A stretch of DNA of 43,715 bases from Duganella guangzhouensis (GCF_009674535.1 NZ_WKJK01000030.1:1-43715); one strand, 5' to 3'; shown: positions 26,256 through 35,245, counted from the stretch's first letter. The notes: generated from the letters alone by a model not told the origin. Numbers and translations: made by a program.

Positions 26256-28073
26256 ATGTTTAAAGACTTGAGCATCAAAACAAAGCTGTACCTGAGTTTT
26301 AGCACCATCCTGGCCATCATCCTGGTGCTGCTGACAATCGCCTACAACCGCTTCAGCAGCCTGTCCGAGGCCAACGCGTGGGACCGCCACACAATGGACG
26401 TGATCCAGGCCATCGACGTGCTGCGCAACGACTTGCTGCAGGTGCAGGTGGAAGCGCGCGGCTATTATCTGACCGGCAGCCAGGCGCGCCTGGACCGCGC
26501 CCACAAGGAGATGGCCGATCTGCCGGAATCCATCGCCGAGCTGCAGAAACTGACCGTCGACAACCCGGTGCAGGTGGAGCGCTTCAAGAAGCTGGAGCAA
26601 ATGATCGCGGTGTGGCGCGACGACGTCATCACCAGCCAGCTCAAGCTGCGCCAGGAACTGGGCGACAAGCCCGGCGCCGCCGACGCCATGGGCCGCACGC
26701 CACAGCTGGCCAATACCTCCGCCTCCGCCATCGGTGAAGTCTACAAATTCATGAACGACGCCACCGCCGAAGAAAAGCGCTTGCTGGCCGAGCGCTCGGC
26801 GGCCTCGGAGCGGCTGCAGGAGACCATGCGCATGATCCTGTCCGGCGGTGGCCTGGTATGCGTGGTGCTGTCGCTGGGCGTGGCCTGGCTGCTGGTGCGC
26901 TCGCTGCTGGCGCCGTTGAACAACCTGACCCAGGCCGTGCACAAGATCGCCGCCGGCGACCAGTCGGCGCGCGCCGAGGTACTGTCGGCCGATGAACTGG
27001 GCGACGTGACCACGGAATTCAACCGCATGGCGCAGGCGATCCAGGACAACCTGGCCGACCAGCTGGCCGCCACCAACACCTTGCGCACCAAGGTCGATTC
27101 GCTGCTGGGCGTGGTGTCGAAAGCCGCATCGGGCGACTTGACCGGCAAGATCGAGGTACATGGCGACGACGCCATCGGCAAGCTGGCCAATGGCCTGGAC
27201 CGCATGTTCGAGAACCTGCGCGCGCTGCTGAACAATGTGCAGAAGGCCGGCATTCAGGTCACCACCTCGGCCACCGAAATCGCCGCCTCGGCCAAGCAGC
27301 AGGAAGCCACCGGCATCGAGCAGGCCCAGACCAGTGTGGAGGTGCTGAGCACCACCAAGGAAATCTCGGCCAACACCTCGCAGCTGCTGAAGACCATGGA
27401 GGAAGCCACCGCCGTCGCCGATTACACCACCAACGCCACCGCCGATGCGCAGAACAATCTGCGCCGCATGGACAGCACCATGCAGCACATGGTGTCCGCC
27501 ACCGATTCGATCAACGCCAAGCTGGCGGCGCTGTCGGAGAAAGCCTCCAACATCAACAGCGTGCTGCTGACCATCACCAAGGTGGCCGACCAGACCAACA
27601 TCCTGTCGCTGAACGCCGCCATCGAAGCCGAGAAGGCCGGCGAGGCGGGCCGCGGCTTCTCGGTGGTGGCGACCGAAATCCGCCGCCTGGCCGACCAGAC
27701 CTCGGTGTCGACCTGGGACATCGAGCAGATGCTGAAAGAGATGCAGTCCGCCGTTTCCGCCAGCGTGATGGGCATGGACAAATTCTCCGAAGAGATCCGC
27801 CGCAGTGTCGGCGAGGTGCGCCAGGTGACCGACCAGCTGTCGGGCGTGATGGACCAGGTGCAGAAACTGGCGCCGCAATTCGACGTGGTGCTGCAGGGGA
27901 TGCAGTCGCAGGCGGTGGGCGCGGAGCAGATCACCGCCACCATGATGCAGCTGAACGACGCCACCCAGCAGACCGTGGAATCGCTGAAGTCGACCAGCGA
28001 GGCGGTGCACCAGCTGCAGTACGCGGCCGGCGACCTGCAGACCAGCGTCGCCAATTTCGCGGTGGCGGTGTAA
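26256..28073 (+). CDS. wspA: Wsp chemoreceptor 2 (WspA-like methyl-accepting chemotaxis protein)
   Basis: The second receptor has 605 residues and the same layout: TM1 (about 10-28), a CHASE3-like periplasmic domain with RGYYLTGS (about 29-190), TM2 (about 191-217), two HAMP-like segments and the MCP signalling domain. Compared with wspA1, the periplasmic half has diverged strongly while the region after the first HAMP is nearly the same. The pair probably senses different cues and feeds the same kinase. The start is supported by GGAGAAGAA upstream. It lies 69 bp after wspA1 with no terminator between. A standard wsp operon has one wspA, so the duplication is the distinctive trait here. Confidence 0.9.
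   Translation: MFKDLSIKTKLYLSFSTILAIILVLLTIAYNRFSSLSEANAWDRHTMDVIQAIDVLRNDLLQVQVEARGYYLTGSQARLDRAHKEMADLPESIAELQKLTVDNPVQVERFKKLEQMIAVWRDDVITSQLKLRQELGDKPGAADAMGRTPQLANTSASAIGEVYKFMNDATAEEKRLLAERSAASERLQETMRMILSGGGLVCVVLSLGVAWLLVRSLLAPLNNLTQAVHKIAAGDQSARAEVLSADELGDVTTEFNRMAQAIQDNLADQLAATNTLRTKVDSLLGVVSKAASGDLTGKIEVHGDDAIGKLANGLDRMFENLRALLNNVQKAGIQVTTSATEIAASAKQQEATGIEQAQTSVEVLSTTKEISANTSQLLKTMEEATAVADYTTNATADAQNNLRRMDSTMQHMVSATDSINAKLAALSEKASNINSVLLTITKVADQTNILSLNAAIEAEKAGEAGRGFSVVATEIRRLADQTSVSTWDIEQMLKEMQSAVSASVMGMDKFSEEIRRSVGEVRQVTDQLSGVMDQVQKLAPQFDVVLQGMQSQAVGAEQITATMMQLNDATQQTVESLKSTSEAVHQLQYAAGDLQTSVANFAVAV
27087..28073 (+). repeat. Direct repeat, copy 2 (signalling half of wspA2)
   Basis: This is the counterpart of 25200-26186, colinear and gap-free. 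Recombination between the copies would remove 1887 bp and leave one in-frame hybrid receptor with the wspA1 sensor and the wspA2 tail. Confidence 0.85.
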
Positions 28074-28085
28074 GCGGAGCGGCCG

Positions 28086-28538
28086 ATGAAACTGCTCATC
28101 TTCCACATCGGCGCCGATCGTTACGGCCTGCGCCTGCGCGACGTGGTGCGGGTGCTGCCGCTGCTGGAACTCAAGCAGCTGCCGCTGGCGCCCGCCCCGG
28201 TGGCCGGCCTGATGGACTTGCACGGCCAGTCGGTGCCGGTGATCGACTTGTGCCACGCGGCCGGCATTCCCAGCAGCGAAGACCGCTTCGACACCCGCAT
28301 CATCGTTAGCAATTACGTGACGCCGGAAGGCCGCCAGCACCAGCTTGGCCTGCGCGCCGAGCGCGTGCTGGGGGTGCAGGAAGTGCGCGATGAAGAGCTG
28401 ACCGACAGCGGCGTGCGGGCCGCGCCCTTCCTCGGCCAGGTGGCCAGCGACAGCCAGGGCGTGCTGCAACTGGTGGAGTTGGAGCAGTTGCTGCCGGCCG
28501 AGCTGCGCGCGCTGCTGTTCCAGGACGGCGCGTCATGA
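28086..28538 (+). CDS. wspB: CheW-like coupling protein WspB
   Basis: A 150-residue CheW domain that would link the receptors to WspE. The fold is recognisable from FHIGADRYGLRLRDVVRVLPL at the start and GLMDLHGQSVPVIDL in the middle (about 41-56). The protein is just one domain, as expected for WspB. GGAG lies 9 bases before the start. The stop overlaps the wspC start (ATGA at 28535-28538), so translation is coupled. Confidence 0.88.
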   Translation: MKLLIFHIGADRYGLRLRDVVRVLPLLELKQLPLAPAPVAGLMDLHGQSVPVIDLCHAAGIPSSEDRFDTRIIVSNYVTPEGRQHQLGLRAERVLGVQEVRDEELTDSGVRAAPFLGQVASDSQGVLQLVELEQLLPAELRALLFQDGAS

Positions 28539-29800
28539 CACCGGCGCAAAGCCTGCTGCGCAGCGCCACCGGCCTGAATCTGTCCAAGGCGGTGGTGGAC
28601 CGCGCCATCAAGAACCGCATGGAGCAGACCGGCATCGGCGATGCCGAAACCTATCTGCAGCAGATGCAGCCCGAGGAGCTGACCGCGCTGGTGGAGCTGG
28701 TGGTGGTGCCGGAGTCGTGGTTCTACCGCGACCCGCAAGCGTTTTACGCCATGAGCGAATTCCTGCGCGCGCGGCTGGCGGCCGACAGCGGCCGGCTGGC
28801 GCGCATCCTCTCGATTCCCTGCGCCGGTGGAGAGGAACCGTACAGCATGGCGATGGTGCTGACCGACGCCGGCATCCCGCCCGACAATTTCATGATCGAC
28901 GCGTTCGACATCAGCCCGACCTGCGTGGCGCGCGCCAAGAGCGGCATCTACGGCCGCAACGCCTTCCGCGCGCAGGATCTGAGCTTCCGCGAACGCCACT
29001 TCAGCAGCGCCGGCGATGGCGATTACCGCATCAACGACAGCATCCGCAAGCAGGTGCGCTTCAAGCAGGGCAACCTGCTGGAGTTCGACCTGAGCGCGCG
29101 CTCCGGCTATTACGATGTGGTGTTCTGCCGTAATCTGCTGATCTACTTCGACAAGCCGACCACCAAGGCCGCCATCGCCAAACTGGAAGCGCTGCTGGCC
29201 GACGACGGCCAGCTGTTCGCCGGTTATGCCGAGGTGCCCTCGTTCTGCCAACATGGCTTTGCGCCGCTGCAGTACAACCAGGCGTTCGGCCTGCAGAAGG
29301 AAGCCGCCGCACCGCACAAGCCACCGCGCGCGGCACGCCCGCCGGCCAAGCAGGTGGCGCCGCGCGCCGTCAAGCCAGCGCCGACTCCAGCTCCGGTCAG
29401 CCGCAGCCGCGCCACGCCATCCCGCGTCGCCCCGGCCGCGCGTCCGGCCACCGACGCCACTGCCGGTGCTAACCCCGCGCCAGCGGTCGACCTGCTGGCC
29501 GAAGCGCGCCGGCTGGCGGACCTGGGTGACATCAAGGCCGCCGAGCGCCACTGCCGCGATCATCTGGCGCAGCATCCGGAAGCGGCCGAGGCCTACTTCA
29601 TCCTCGGCCTGCTGAATGAACTGACCAACAAGCCCAAGATGGCCGAAGACTACTGGAAGCGCTGCATCTATCTGCAGCCCGACCACTACGAAGCCCTGTG
29701 CCACCTGGCCCTGCTGGCGGAAGCCAACCAGGACGCCAGCGGCGCCGCCGCGCTGAAAGCGCGCGCCGCCCGCATCTACAAACGCCAGCAGGCATCCTAA
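28535..29800 (+). CDS. wspC: CheR-type receptor methyltransferase WspC with TPR tail
   Basis: This SAM-dependent methyltransferase methylates glutamates of the WspA receptors and so keeps the system responsive. The 421-residue protein has the CheR N-terminal helix bundle (about 1-65) and the SAM-binding domain, with PCAGGEEPYSMAM (about 93-105) and the downstream VFCRNLLIYFD (about 197-207). A Pro/Ala-rich linker (about 258-312) leads to a C-terminal TPR unit (about 320-415; EAYFILGLLNELTNKPKMAEDYWKRCIYL). The TPR tail is typical of WspC. It is coupled to wspB by ATGA and is 12 bp from wspD. Confidence 0.9.
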   Translation: MTPAQSLLRSATGLNLSKAVVDRAIKNRMEQTGIGDAETYLQQMQPEELTALVELVVVPESWFYRDPQAFYAMSEFLRARLAADSGRLARILSIPCAGGEEPYSMAMVLTDAGIPPDNFMIDAFDISPTCVARAKSGIYGRNAFRAQDLSFRERHFSSAGDGDYRINDSIRKQVRFKQGNLLEFDLSARSGYYDVVFCRNLLIYFDKPTTKAAIAKLEALLADDGQLFAGYAEVPSFCQHGFAPLQYNQAFGLQKEAAAPHKPPRAARPPAKQVAPRAVKPAPTPAPVSRSRATPSRVAPAARPATDATAGANPAPAVDLLAEARRLADLGDIKAAERHCRDHLAQHPEAAEAYFILGLLNELTNKPKMAEDYWKRCIYLQPDHYEALCHLALLAEANQDASGAAALKARAARIYKRQQAS

Positions 29801-29812
29801 AGGCGAGCCCAC

Positions 29813-30493
29813 ATGAGCACTCTCACCTCCCCCACTGCCGGCATCCGCGACTGCTGGAACGTCATCGGCGTCAATGGCGACCAGAGTTGCGACAAGCTGC
29901 AGCAGTACGTCCATTGCCGCAACTGCGAGGTCTATGCCGCCGCCGCGCAACAAAACCTGCAACGCGCGGTCGGCGACAACTACAAGAAAGAATGGGCCGC
30001 ACACTTCCGCCAGGCCGCCAGCGACGAACAGCAGCAGGACAGTTCCTGCCTGGTGTTCCGCATCGGCCGCGAATGGCTGTCGCTGCCAACCCGCATCTTC
30101 GTCTCGGTGGCGCCGATCGCCAGCCCGCACCGGCTGCCGCACCGCAGCGCGCTGGGCCTGAGTGGCATCGTCAATGTCGGCGGCACGCTGTATCCCTGCA
30201 TGTCGCTGGCCGACCTGCTCGGCGTCGATGCCAGCGAAGGCGAAGCCGCCGCTCACCGCCACACCTTCGCGCGCCTGCTGCTGATGCAGTGGGAAGACCA
30301 GGCGTACGCGCTGCCGGTGGCCGACCTGCACGGCATCCTGCGCTATGCCAGCGGCGCTGTGCAGGCGCCGGCCGCCACCATCAACAAGGGCTTGTCGCGC
30401 TTTCTGTCCGGCGTCATCACGCATCAAGACATGCGGATCGGCGTACTGGATGAGGCGCTGATCGGCTACCAACTCGCGAGGACGCTGCGATGA
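29813..30493 (+). CDS. wspD: CheW-like coupling protein WspD
   Basis: The second coupling protein of the operon, 226 residues. The first 70 residues are an N-terminal extension with three closely spaced cysteines (DCWNVIGVNGDQSCDKLQQY then CRNCEVYA, about residues 12-42). The CheW fold follows (about 75-220; CLVFRIGREWLSLPTRIF, GIVNVGGTLYPCMSL). The CxxC-type N-terminus is usual for WspD-like proteins and could hold a metal or disulfide (inference). Its end overlaps the wspE start by 4 bases (ATGA). Confidence 0.88.
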   Translation: MSTLTSPTAGIRDCWNVIGVNGDQSCDKLQQYVHCRNCEVYAAAAQQNLQRAVGDNYKKEWAAHFRQAASDEQQQDSSCLVFRIGREWLSLPTRIFVSVAPIASPHRLPHRSALGLSGIVNVGGTLYPCMSLADLLGVDASEGEAAAHRHTFARLLLMQWEDQAYALPVADLHGILRYASGAVQAPAATINKGLSRFLSGVITHQDMRIGVLDEALIGYQLARTLR

Positions 30494-32808
30494 GCCAGGA
30501 TAACAACGGGGATCTGAGCCAGTTTTCCATGCTGGACCTGTTCCGCATGGAGGCCGACAGCCAGACGCAGATTCTGACCGACGGCTTGCTGGCCATGGAG
30601 CGTCTGAAGGACGACGCCAGCGCGGTCGAATCGATGATGCGCGCGGCGCACTCGATCAAGGGCGCGGCCGCCATCGTCGGACTGGAGGTGGTGGTGCAGC
30701 TGGCGCACGGCATGGAGGACGCCTTCATCGCCGCGCAGCACGGCAAGCTGGCGCTGACGCCGAACCGGGTCGACGTGCTGCTGGCCGGGGTTGATCTGAT
30801 CCTGCAGCTATCGCGTTTGCAGGACAGCGAGGTGGAAGCCTGGCTGGGTGCCAACGGCGCGCAAATCAAAAAGACCCTGCACGACATCGGCGCCATCGCC
30901 TTCCTGCCCGAGCCGGTGCCGCTGGTGCCGCCCGTCATTCCGGCGAACGCCGGAATCCATACGGCGCCTGAGGGCACGCTCAGCATGGATTCCGGCCTCC
31001 GCCGGAATGACGGCGAGGCGCCAACGCCCGCCCCCGCGCCAGTGGCCGACGACGCGCACGAACGCCGCGCCGTGGCGCCAATGAAGCACGCGCAAAACTT
31101 CGACAAACTGCTGTCGCTGGCCAGCGAATCGCGCATCAACGCGCACCAGATGCATCCCTTCGTGCAGAACCTGCAGCGCTTCAAGCGCAACCAGAGCAGC
31201 CTGTTCTCGCTGATCGAACAACTGCACGAAGCCATCTCCAACAGCAACGACGCCGCACTGAAAGAGAAATCCCTGCTGGCGCTGCAGAAGACCCATCCGC
31301 TCAAGCAGTTCGTACTGGAACACATCGCCGACATCGAAGCCTACGAGCGCCGCCTGCTGGGCGTCTCGCAAAGCATGGTGGACGAAGTGCTGACCATGCG
31401 CATGCGTCCCTTCCGCGACGGCGTGCAGCACTTCCCGCGCATGGTGCGCGACCTGTCGCGCAGCCTGGGCAAGGACGTGCAGTTGCAGATCGTCGGCGAA
31501 GACACGCTGGTCGATCGCGACATCCTGGCCAAGATCGAAAGCCCGCTCAATCACATGCTGCGCAACGCCATCGACCACGGCATGGACAGCGCCGCCGACC
31601 GCATCGCCGCCGGCAAGCCGGGTGCCGGCACCATCGTGCTGGAAGCGCGTCACCGCGCCGGCATGCTGAGCATCGAAATCAGCGACGACGGCAAAGGCGT
31701 GAATCTGGAAAAAATCCGCGCCCGCGTGATCGAACGCAAGATGGCGCCAGCGCAGATGGCGGCTTCGATGTCGCCGGCCGAGCTGATGGAATTCCTGTTC
31801 CTGCCCGCCTTCAGCCTGAAGGAAAACATCACCGAAATCTCCGGTCGCGGCGTCGGCCTGGACATCGTGCACGAAACCATACGCTCGCAGAACGGCACGG
31901 TGCGCATCGAATCGGAACTGGGGGTCGGCTTCCGCACCTACATCACACTGCCGCTGACGCAATCGATCGTGCGCGCGCTGGTAGTGGACGTCAAGGGCGA
32001 AGCCTACGCGGTGCCGATCGTGCAGGTGGAACGCGTGCTCAAGGTAGCGCAAAGCGCCATCCACACGCTGGAAAACAAACAGTTCTTCGACTTCGGCGGC
32101 GAGCATATCGGCCTGGTGTCGGCCTCGCAGGTGCTGGAACTGGGCGACACCGAAGCCGGTAGCGGCGAACTGGCGGTAGTGGTGGTCGGCAGCGGCACCC
32201 GCCGCTACGGCCTGGTGGCGGACGCCATTCGCGGCGAACAAAGCCTGGCGGTGCAGGCCATCGATCCGATCTTTGGCAAAATGCGCGACATCTCGGCCGC
32301 CGCGCTGCTGGATAACGGCGAGCCGGTGCTGATTCTCGACGTGCCGGACCTGCTGCTGTCGATCGACAAACTGCTGCACGAGGGCGGCCTGCACCAGCTG
32401 GCCAAGTCCGACGCCGCCGAACGCCGCCGCACCAAGCGCATTCTGGTGGTGGACGACTCGCTGACCGTGCGCGAGATGGAGCGCAAACTGCTGCTTAGCC
32501 GCGGCTTCCTGGTCGATATCGCGATCGACGGCATCGACGGCTGGAACGTGGTGCGCAGCGGCGAATACGATCTGGTGATCACCGACGTCGACATGCCGCG
32601 CATGGACGGTATCGAACTGGTAACGCTAATTAAAAAAGATATACACCTGCATAAACTTCCTGTCATGATAGTCTCATACAAAGATCGGCCGGAAGACCGC
32701 GCACGCGGGCTATCGGCCGGCGCCGACTATTACCTGACCAAGGGCAGCTTCCACGACGAGACGCTGCTGGATGCAGTCAGTGACTTGATTGGGGAAGCAC
32801 GTAGATGA
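30490..32808 (+). CDS. wspE: Hybrid CheA-type histidine kinase / response regulator WspE
   Basis: The central kinase of the Wsp pathway, 772 residues. It has an N-terminal HPt with phospho-acceptor H54 (AAHSIKGAA), a linker (about 130-195), a dimerisation/P3-like helical part, and a CheA ATPase domain with N-box HMLRNAIDHG (about 355-364) and GRGVGLDIV (about 453-461). A CheW-like domain (about 485-620) and a C-terminal receiver with acceptor D699 (LVITDVDMP) follow. It phosphorylates WspR and WspF. The linker holds an 80-bp palindromic repeat translated as VIPANAGIH (149-157) to MDSGLRRNDG (166-175). It overlaps both neighbours by ATGA. A short AT-rich patch near 32625-32690 differs from the surrounding GC-rich codon use. 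Confidence 0.92.
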   Translation: MSQDNNGDLSQFSMLDLFRMEADSQTQILTDGLLAMERLKDDASAVESMMRAAHSIKGAAAIVGLEVVVQLAHGMEDAFIAAQHGKLALTPNRVDVLLAGVDLILQLSRLQDSEVEAWLGANGAQIKKTLHDIGAIAFLPEPVPLVPPVIPANAGIHTAPEGTLSMDSGLRRNDGEAPTPAPAPVADDAHERRAVAPMKHAQNFDKLLSLASESRINAHQMHPFVQNLQRFKRNQSSLFSLIEQLHEAISNSNDAALKEKSLLALQKTHPLKQFVLEHIADIEAYERRLLGVSQSMVDEVLTMRMRPFRDGVQHFPRMVRDLSRSLGKDVQLQIVGEDTLVDRDILAKIESPLNHMLRNAIDHGMDSAADRIAAGKPGAGTIVLEARHRAGMLSIEISDDGKGVNLEKIRARVIERKMAPAQMAASMSPAELMEFLFLPAFSLKENITEISGRGVGLDIVHETIRSQNGTVRIESELGVGFRTYITLPLTQSIVRALVVDVKGEAYAVPIVQVERVLKVAQSAIHTLENKQFFDFGGEHIGLVSASQVLELGDTEAGSGELAVVVVGSGTRRYGLVADAIRGEQSLAVQAIDPIFGKMRDISAAALLDNGEPVLILDVPDLLLSIDKLLHEGGLHQLAKSDAAERRRTKRILVVDDSLTVREMERKLLLSRGFLVDIAIDGIDGWNVVRSGEYDLVITDVDMPRMDGIELVTLIKKDIHLHKLPVMIVSYKDRPEDRARGLSAGADYYLTKGSFHDETLLDAVSDLIGEARR
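30933..31012. repeat. Dispersed palindromic repeat inserted in frame in wspE
   Basis: The 28-bp arms at 30933-30960 and 30985-31012 are inverted copies with only two mismatches, and each is itself a small hairpin around GGCG/CGCC. Read in frame the element gives V-I-P-A-N-A-G-I-H and M-D-S-G-L-R-R-N-D-G, the peptide hallmark of a family of intergenic repeats common in proteobacterial genomes. A related single arm occurs at 43515-43541. Confidence 0.85.
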
Positions 32809-33848
32809 AAATCGCCATCGCCAACGATGTCGCCATGGCAGCCGAAGCGCTGCGACGCGTGGTCGCCAGCACCGCTGAACACCAGGTGCTGTGGATCGCC
32901 CGCACCGGCGCCGAGGCGGTGCGGATGGCGGCGGATAACCGTCCCGACCTGATTCTGATGGACTTGAACATGCCGGAGCTGGACGGGGTTGAAGCCACGC
33001 GCCAGATCATGGAGCACAGCCCGTGCGCCATTCTGGTGGTGACCGGCCGGCCGCAGGACAACGTCAACCAGGTGTTCCGCGCGCTCGGCGCCGGCGCGCT
33101 GGACGTGACGGCCACGCCGGTGCTGCAAGGCCAACCAGGCGGCGACGCCGAGTTGCTGGCCAAGATCCGCACCATGGACAAGCTGATACGCCACAGCGGC
33201 GGCAGCCAGGCCATGTCGCCGCGCAGCGCGGCCGGCAACGGCAATGGCCACGGCGGCGCCGAGGCGGAGAGCGAAAAGGTCACCTCCCTGCTGGCGATCG
33301 GCGCTTCCACCGGCGGCCCGGTGGCGGTGTCGAAAATGCTGGCCGGCTGGAAGGCGCCGCGCGGCTGCGCCATCGTGGTGGTACAGCACATCGACCAGCA
33401 TTTCGCCGACAATTTCGCGCGCTGGCTGGGCGAGCAGCTGGAGATGCCGGTGCGCGCCGCCGAGGAAGGCGACGAGCTGGTGGCCGGCACGGTCCTCATC
33501 GCCAAGAGTAACGACCACCTGACGCTGGATCAAAACCTGCGCTTGCGTTACGATAGCCACCCGAAGGACTATGCCTACCGGCCGTCGGTGGACGTGTTCT
33601 TCCACTGTGTGGCCCAGCACTGGAAAGGCGAAACGGTGGGGGTGCTGTTGACCGGCATGGGCCGCGACGGCGCCGACGGCTTGCTGGCGATGCGCCGCGC
33701 CGGCCAGACCACCATCGCCCAGGACCAGGCCAGCAGCGCGGTGTACGGCATGCCGCGCGCCGCAGCGGAACTGGACGCGGCGCAGATGATTTTACCGCTG
33801 ACGAAAATCGGCCCGATCCTGCGCAGCACGCTGGGCGGGCGTAGCTAA
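32805..33848 (+). CDS. wspF: CheB-type receptor methylesterase WspF
   Basis: Phosphorylated WspF removes methyl groups from the WspA receptors and resets the system. In Pseudomonas, loss of wspF locks the pathway on and gives wrinkly, c-di-GMP-rich colonies. The 347-residue protein has a receiver (acceptor D53 in LMDLNMPELDG), a linker with a Gly/Asn-rich stretch (about 135-152), and the methylesterase domain. Catalytic residues are S168 (IGASTGGP), H195 (VVQHID) and D288 (GMGRDGADG), all intact. It overlaps wspE by ATGA and is followed by wspR after 17 bp. Confidence 0.93.
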   Translation: MKIAIANDVAMAAEALRRVVASTAEHQVLWIARTGAEAVRMAADNRPDLILMDLNMPELDGVEATRQIMEHSPCAILVVTGRPQDNVNQVFRALGAGALDVTATPVLQGQPGGDAELLAKIRTMDKLIRHSGGSQAMSPRSAAGNGNGHGGAEAESEKVTSLLAIGASTGGPVAVSKMLAGWKAPRGCAIVVVQHIDQHFADNFARWLGEQLEMPVRAAEEGDELVAGTVLIAKSNDHLTLDQNLRLRYDSHPKDYAYRPSVDVFFHCVAQHWKGETVGVLLTGMGRDGADGLLAMRRAGQTTIAQDQASSAVYGMPRAAAELDAAQMILPLTKIGPILRSTLGGRS

Positions 33849-33865
33849 CAACTGAAAGAATCCTG

Positions 33866-34897
33866 ATGTCCGAAGCACAAGCAATCGCACTCGATCAAGA
33901 ACCGGCCCTGACCCACTTCAAAGTCCGCGTGCTGCTGGTGGATGACCAGTTGATCATCGTCGAGGCGGTGCGGCGCATGCTGAGCGACCAGCCGGACATC
34001 GAATTCCATTACGTGACCGATTCCACCAAATCGCTGGAAACCGCGCTGCAGCTGCAGCCCACCGTGATCCTGCAGGATCTGGTGATGCCGACCATCGACG
34101 GCTTTGGCCAGATCACCCAGTACCGCAACGAGGAAGGTCTGCGCCACGTGCCGGTGATCGTACTGTCGGCCAAAGAAGATCCCAAACTGAAGGCGCACAG
34201 CTTCTCCACCGGCGCCAACGACTACATGGTCAAGCTGCCGGACAAGCTGGAACTGCTGGCGCGGGTGCGCTATCACTCGGGCGCCCACATCAGCCGCCTG
34301 CAGCGCGACCAGGCGTTCCGCTTCCTGCGCGAGAGCCAGAAACAGCTGGCCGACGCCAACATCGAACTGCAAAAGCTGGCCGCGCTGGACGGCCTGACCG
34401 GCATCGCCAACCGCCGCCGCTTCGACGACACCATGCGTATCGAATGGCAGCGCGGCCAGCGCGACAAAAAGCCGTTGACGCTGCTGCTGTGCGATGTCGA
34501 CTTCTTCAAATTGTATAACGACAGCTTCGGCCACCTGGCGGGCGACTTGTGCCTGAAAAAAGTGGCGGCTGTCCTGACCGAACACCTCAAGCGACCGGCC
34601 GACCTGGCCGCGCGCTACGGCGGCGAGGAATTCGCCATTATCCTGCCGGAGACACCACTGACTGGAGCCATGATCGTGGCCGAGTCGTGCCGCCGCCATC
34701 TGGAGCAGCTCGCGATTGAAAATCCGCAGGCGACCACGGAACTGTCTTGCCTGACCATGTCGATCGGCGTGGCCAGCCTGGTGCCGTCGCCGGCGTCCTC
34801 GATCGAAGAGCTGATCCAGCAAGCCGACCAGGCGCTGTACGCCGCCAAGCACGCGGGCCGCAACCGCGTGCTGAGCGCCGACCAGCTGCCCGGTTAA
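33866..34897 (+). CDS. wspR: Response regulator diguanylate cyclase WspR
   Basis: The output enzyme of the Wsp pathway, which makes c-di-GMP from two GTP when phosphorylated and clustered. The 343-residue protein has a receiver (VDDQ near the start, acceptor D71 in LQDLVMP), a helical stalk (about 140-175) and a GGDEF domain. The active site is GGEEF (252-256). The product-inhibition I-site RPAD (243-246) sits exactly five residues before it, so both catalysis and feedback are expected to work. It closes the operon; no terminator is visible before ppnP, 28 bp downstream. Confidence 0.94.
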   Translation: MSEAQAIALDQEPALTHFKVRVLLVDDQLIIVEAVRRMLSDQPDIEFHYVTDSTKSLETALQLQPTVILQDLVMPTIDGFGQITQYRNEEGLRHVPVIVLSAKEDPKLKAHSFSTGANDYMVKLPDKLELLARVRYHSGAHISRLQRDQAFRFLRESQKQLADANIELQKLAALDGLTGIANRRRFDDTMRIEWQRGQRDKKPLTLLLCDVDFFKLYNDSFGHLAGDLCLKKVAAVLTEHLKRPADLAARYGGEEFAIILPETPLTGAMIVAESCRRHLEQLAIENPQATTELSCLTMSIGVASLVPSPASSIEELIQQADQALYAAKHAGRNRVLSADQLPG

Positions 34898-34925
34898 TTC
34901 ACCGCATAATCAAAGAAAGAGCAGC

Positions 34926-35240
34926 ATGAGCACCCAAATCGATCAAGTCAGCGTCGTCAAGAAAGCCAATATCTACTTCGACGGCAAATGCGTGTCGCAC
35001 ACCGTGATCCTGGCCGACGGCACCAAGAAGAGCGTCGGCGTCATCTTCCCTTCCAGCCTGGTGTTCAACACCGGCGCGCCGGAAATCATGGAAATCGTCG
35101 GCGGCTCCTGCAAGGTGCGCCTGGATGGCGCCAGCGAATGGAACACCTACGGCGCCGGCCAGGAATTCAAGGTACCGGGCAACAGCAAGTTCGACATCGA
35201 AACGGTAGAAACCCTCGAATACGTTTGCCACTTCGGCTAA
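34926..35240 (+). CDS. ppnP: Pyrimidine/purine nucleoside phosphorylase PpnP (DUF1255)
   Basis: A 104-residue single-domain cupin, the usual size for the PpnP/YaiE family, which phosphorolyses several nucleosides. Characteristic segments are ANIYFDGKCVSHTVILADG (about 14-32), GVIFPSSLVFNTGAPEIMEIV and the ending EFKVPGNSKFDIE with YVCHFG. It is only 28 bp after wspR and is closed by a strong terminator, so it may be read through from the wsp operon. A functional link is not evident. Confidence 0.92.
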   Translation: MSTQIDQVSVVKKANIYFDGKCVSHTVILADGTKKSVGVIFPSSLVFNTGAPEIMEIVGGSCKVRLDGASEWNTYGAGQEFKVPGNSKFDIETVETLEYVCHFG

Positions 35241-35245
35241 ACTGG

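Noticed and set aside
28313..30472. 719-residue minus-strand frame across wspBCD
   Set aside because: Antisense to three well-recognised genes with overlapping start/stop coupling.
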